From Begonia masoniana (lineage: Eukaryota > Streptophyta > Magnoliopsida > Cucurbitales > Begoniaceae): 64,000 nucleotides of DNA. The position numbers and the translations under genes are program-made. Within the stretch, counting starts at the first letter, position 1, and each line of letters opens with the position of its first letter. Below the pieces are notes generated by a model. It worked only from the letters and a program-made list of their open reading frames with translations. It had not been told where the DNA came from and made no database searches. Location: NCBI GenBank assembly GCA_022432975.1, contig CM039503.1, positions 47,533,259-47,597,258 on the forward strand, written 5' to 3'. Below are positions 61,773 to 64,000 of the stretch, in pieces.

Positions 61773-64000
61773 TGTAACGCCCCCGAACCCACCCTGGTTC
61801 GGTGCGCTACTTGGCTCACTTTAACCCCAATAATTTAAAAAAAATCAAATACAGCAGAATTTAAAACTAAATCTCCTGAAGCTCTCTTATGTCATACCTA
61901 GCTGCCTAGACTCACTAATTTCTCTTAATCCTAACCTTTAAGTACCACGGCGTCCTTCCCGAAAATTTCGGCAAAGTAACGCCTAAAAATGGCGCCTCTA
62001 AAATGCTAAGTACCTACAAATGAATAAATCCACAACCAGAATCAGAATACTCTTACCCAACTATCCAACATACGAAATCTCCAAATAACAGTAAAGAGGG
62101 AAACTAAAATACGAACATCCCTAAGTGAAGAAAGTCCACAGTATAGGGCGACACATCACCCTTAACTATGACTATATACAACAAATACAAATAGCTATAC
62201 CATAACTGTCAAAAACATCAACCACAAAGAATTATGCATTTCCATCATTTCTACAAACAGACATCTACAATAATCTACCAAAATACAAAGTCCCACATTC
62301 CCCCGAAGACCATGGTCGAGGCGCCCCGACAACTGCCTGCACCGGCATACTGCATGCATCACCAACTGCTGCCTAGTCCTGGGCTGTCTCATTCACCTCA
62401 CCTGAGTAAATCTCGTCACCTACACCACAGAACACAAAACGTAAGCCTAATGCTTAGCAAGTAGGGAATAACAAATGCAACTAACAAAATCCAACAGATC
62501 CTATCACATGCAGTTTCTAAAGCTCAGTTGTGTGCATCACGTTCTCACTTCATTAATCGTAGGCGTACCTCTCTCGTAGAATATCATTCTACTTGAGACT
62601 CATCAGCGTACCTCTCGAGTTCTACTCGAGACACATCAGCGTACCTCTCAAGTAGAAATCCTTCTACTCGAGACACATCAGCGTACCTCTCGAGTTCTAC
62701 TCGAGACACATCAGCGTACCTCTCAAGTAGAAATCCTTCTACTCGAGACACATCAGCGTACCTCTCGAGTTCTACTCGAGACACATCAGCGTACCTCTCG
62801 AGTTCTACTCGAGACACATCAGCGTACCTCTCAAGTAGAAATCCTTCTACTCGAGACACATCAGCGTACCTCTCGAGTAAAAATCCTTCTACTCGAGACA
62901 CATCAGCGTACCTATCAAGTAGAAATCCTTCTACTCGAGACACATCAGCGTACCTCTCGAGTTCTACTCGAGACACATCAGCGTACCTCTCGAGTTCTAC
63001 TCGAGACACATCAGCGTACCTCTCAAGTAGAAATCCTTCTACTCGAGACACATCAGCGTACCTCTCGAGTTCTACTCGAGACACATCAGCGTACCTCTCA
63101 AGTAGAAATCCTTCTACTCGAGACACATCAGCGTACCTCTCGAGTTCTACTCGAGACACATCAGCGTACCTCTCGAGTTCTACTCGAGACACATCAGCGT
63201 ACCTCTCAAGTAGAAATCCTTCTACTCGAGACACATCAGCGTACCTCTCAAGTAGAAATCCTTCTACTCGAGACACATCAGCGTACCTCTCAAGTAGAAA
63301 TCCTTCTACTCGAGACACATCAGCGTACCTCTCAAGTAGAAATCCTTCTACTCGAGACACATCAGCGTACCTCTCGAGTTCTACTCGAGACACATCAGCG
63401 TACCTCTCGAGTTCTACTCGAGACACATCAGCGTACCTCTCAAGTAGAAATCCTTCTACTCGAGACACATCAGCGTACCTCTCAAGTAGAAATCCTTCTA
63501 CTCGAGACACATCAGCGTACCTCTCAAGTAGAAATCCTTCTACTCGAGACACATCAGCGTACCTCTCAAGTAGAAATCCTTCTACTCGAGACACATCAGC
63601 GTACCTCTCGAGTTCTACTCGAGACACATCAGCGTACCTCTCAAGTAGAAATCCTTCTACTCGAGACACATCAGCGTACCTCTCAAGTAGAAATCCTTCT
63701 ACTCGAGACACATCAGCGTACCTCTCAAGTAGAAATCCTTCTACTCGAGACACATCAGCGTACCTCTCGAGTTCTACTCGAGACACATCAGCGTACCTCT
63801 CAAGTAGAAATCCTTCTACTCGAGACACATCAGCGTACCTCTCAAGTAGAAATCCTTCTACTCGAGACACATCAGCGTACCTCTCAAGTAGAAATCCTTC
63901 TACTCGAGACACATCAGCGTACCTCTCGAGTTCTACTCGAGACACATCAGCGTACCTCTCAAGTAGAAATCCTTCTACTCGAGACACATCAGCGTACCTC
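61773..64000 (-). mobile_element. LTR running off the right edge, related to 12610-14789
   Basis: The terminal sequence TGTAACGCCCCCGAACCCAC is the inverse of the LTR ends at 43476 and 12610. It contains the exon-3 tail 62419-62373 (GDEIYSGEVNETAQD, TAG), arm 2 at 62433-62419 (CTGTGGTGTAGG), then a large tandem array. Arm 1, exons 1-2 and the other end lie outside. Whether it is solo or part of a full element is unknown. Confidence 0.85.
62580..64000. repeat. Two-variant tandem array (33-bp and 42-bp units), about 36 units seen
   Basis: All units share CTCGAGACACATCAGCGTAC and CTCTC. The long unit then has AAGTAGAAATCCTTCTA and the short one GAGTTCTA. I count about 22 long and 14 short units in irregular order, continuing past the window. 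Each unit contains a hairpin (CTCGAGTAGAA/TTCTACTTGAG, or CTCGAGT/ACTCGAG). Both lengths are multiples of three, so a 467-codon minus frame runs through it. It lies in intron 2 of the LTR and is not taken as coding. Confidence 0.95.

Noticed and set aside
62584..63987. 467-codon minus-strand frame as a repeat protein gene
   Set aside because: It lies in the predicted intron of an LTR, units are multiples of three without a stop, and there is no unique N- or C-terminal domain. Kept only as a repeat and as a finding.
62580..64000. CRISPR array
   Set aside because: Repeats with spacers might suggest one, but units are directly adjacent, spacers are not unique, and this is a plant genome.

Overview
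The window is plant nuclear DNA, most likely a eudicot. It shows spliced genes with GT-AG introns and TATAAATA boxes, a 2-oxoglutarate dioxygenase of the SRG1 type and a HAK/KUP potassium transporter. Around them lies a dense nest of Copia, Gypsy, gag-only and miniature LTR retrotransposons. The species cannot be named from sequence alone. Two 100-base N runs (4470-4569, 24974-25073) are scaffold joins.

Layout. 1-869: the 3' truncated dioxygenase gene (- strand). 1246-1682: a probable solo LTR. 4575-8243: remnants of two Gypsy elements and a truncated LTR. 9202-20405: a Copia element split by a Gypsy chromovirus (12173-19413), which itself holds two solo LTRs (12610-14789, 15159-17593). 20420-24973: a Sirevirus-like Copia element cut by the second gap. 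26620-30229: the complete seven-exon HAK5-like gene (- strand), the only intact host gene here. 30552-38214: a Tekay/Del-like Gypsy element (- strand). 38444 to the right edge: a gag-only LTR element (+ strand) whose LTRs and interior carry further insertions: solo LTRs at 39819-42097, 45485-47962 (with a 361-bp TRIM inside) and 59535-60775, a complete gag-only element in inverse orientation (48140-58009), and an LTR running off the right edge (61773-64000). Most insertions are bounded by identical 5-bp target-site duplications that I read directly.

The most unusual observation is a shared architecture inside the long LTRs of several distinct families. Each looks like a small spliced gene: a pyrimidine-rich exon 1, a 45-57 nt exon 2 ending at a GTAAGT donor, an intron 2, and a short exon 3. 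Just inside the ends of intron 2 lie two complementary arms (CCTACACC... and ...GGTGTAGG) that covary between families, for example CCTACATCACAAAAC with GTTTTGTGATGTAGG. Between the arms each family has its own tandem repeat. Exon 3 encodes a short acidic C-terminus with a stop at a conserved place in about ten copies. In one solo LTR the three exons join into a 67-codon frame with an ATG and a hydrophobic start. Downstream, the LTRs carry perfect hairpins. In the element 48140-58009 its two LTRs have each amplified a different hairpin: about 25 copies of a 59-bp unit in one, about ten of a 55-bp unit in the other.

Transcription, splicing and translation of this module are inferences from sequence. 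Array lengths and the local indel pattern near 50180-50340 may also reflect assembly error.
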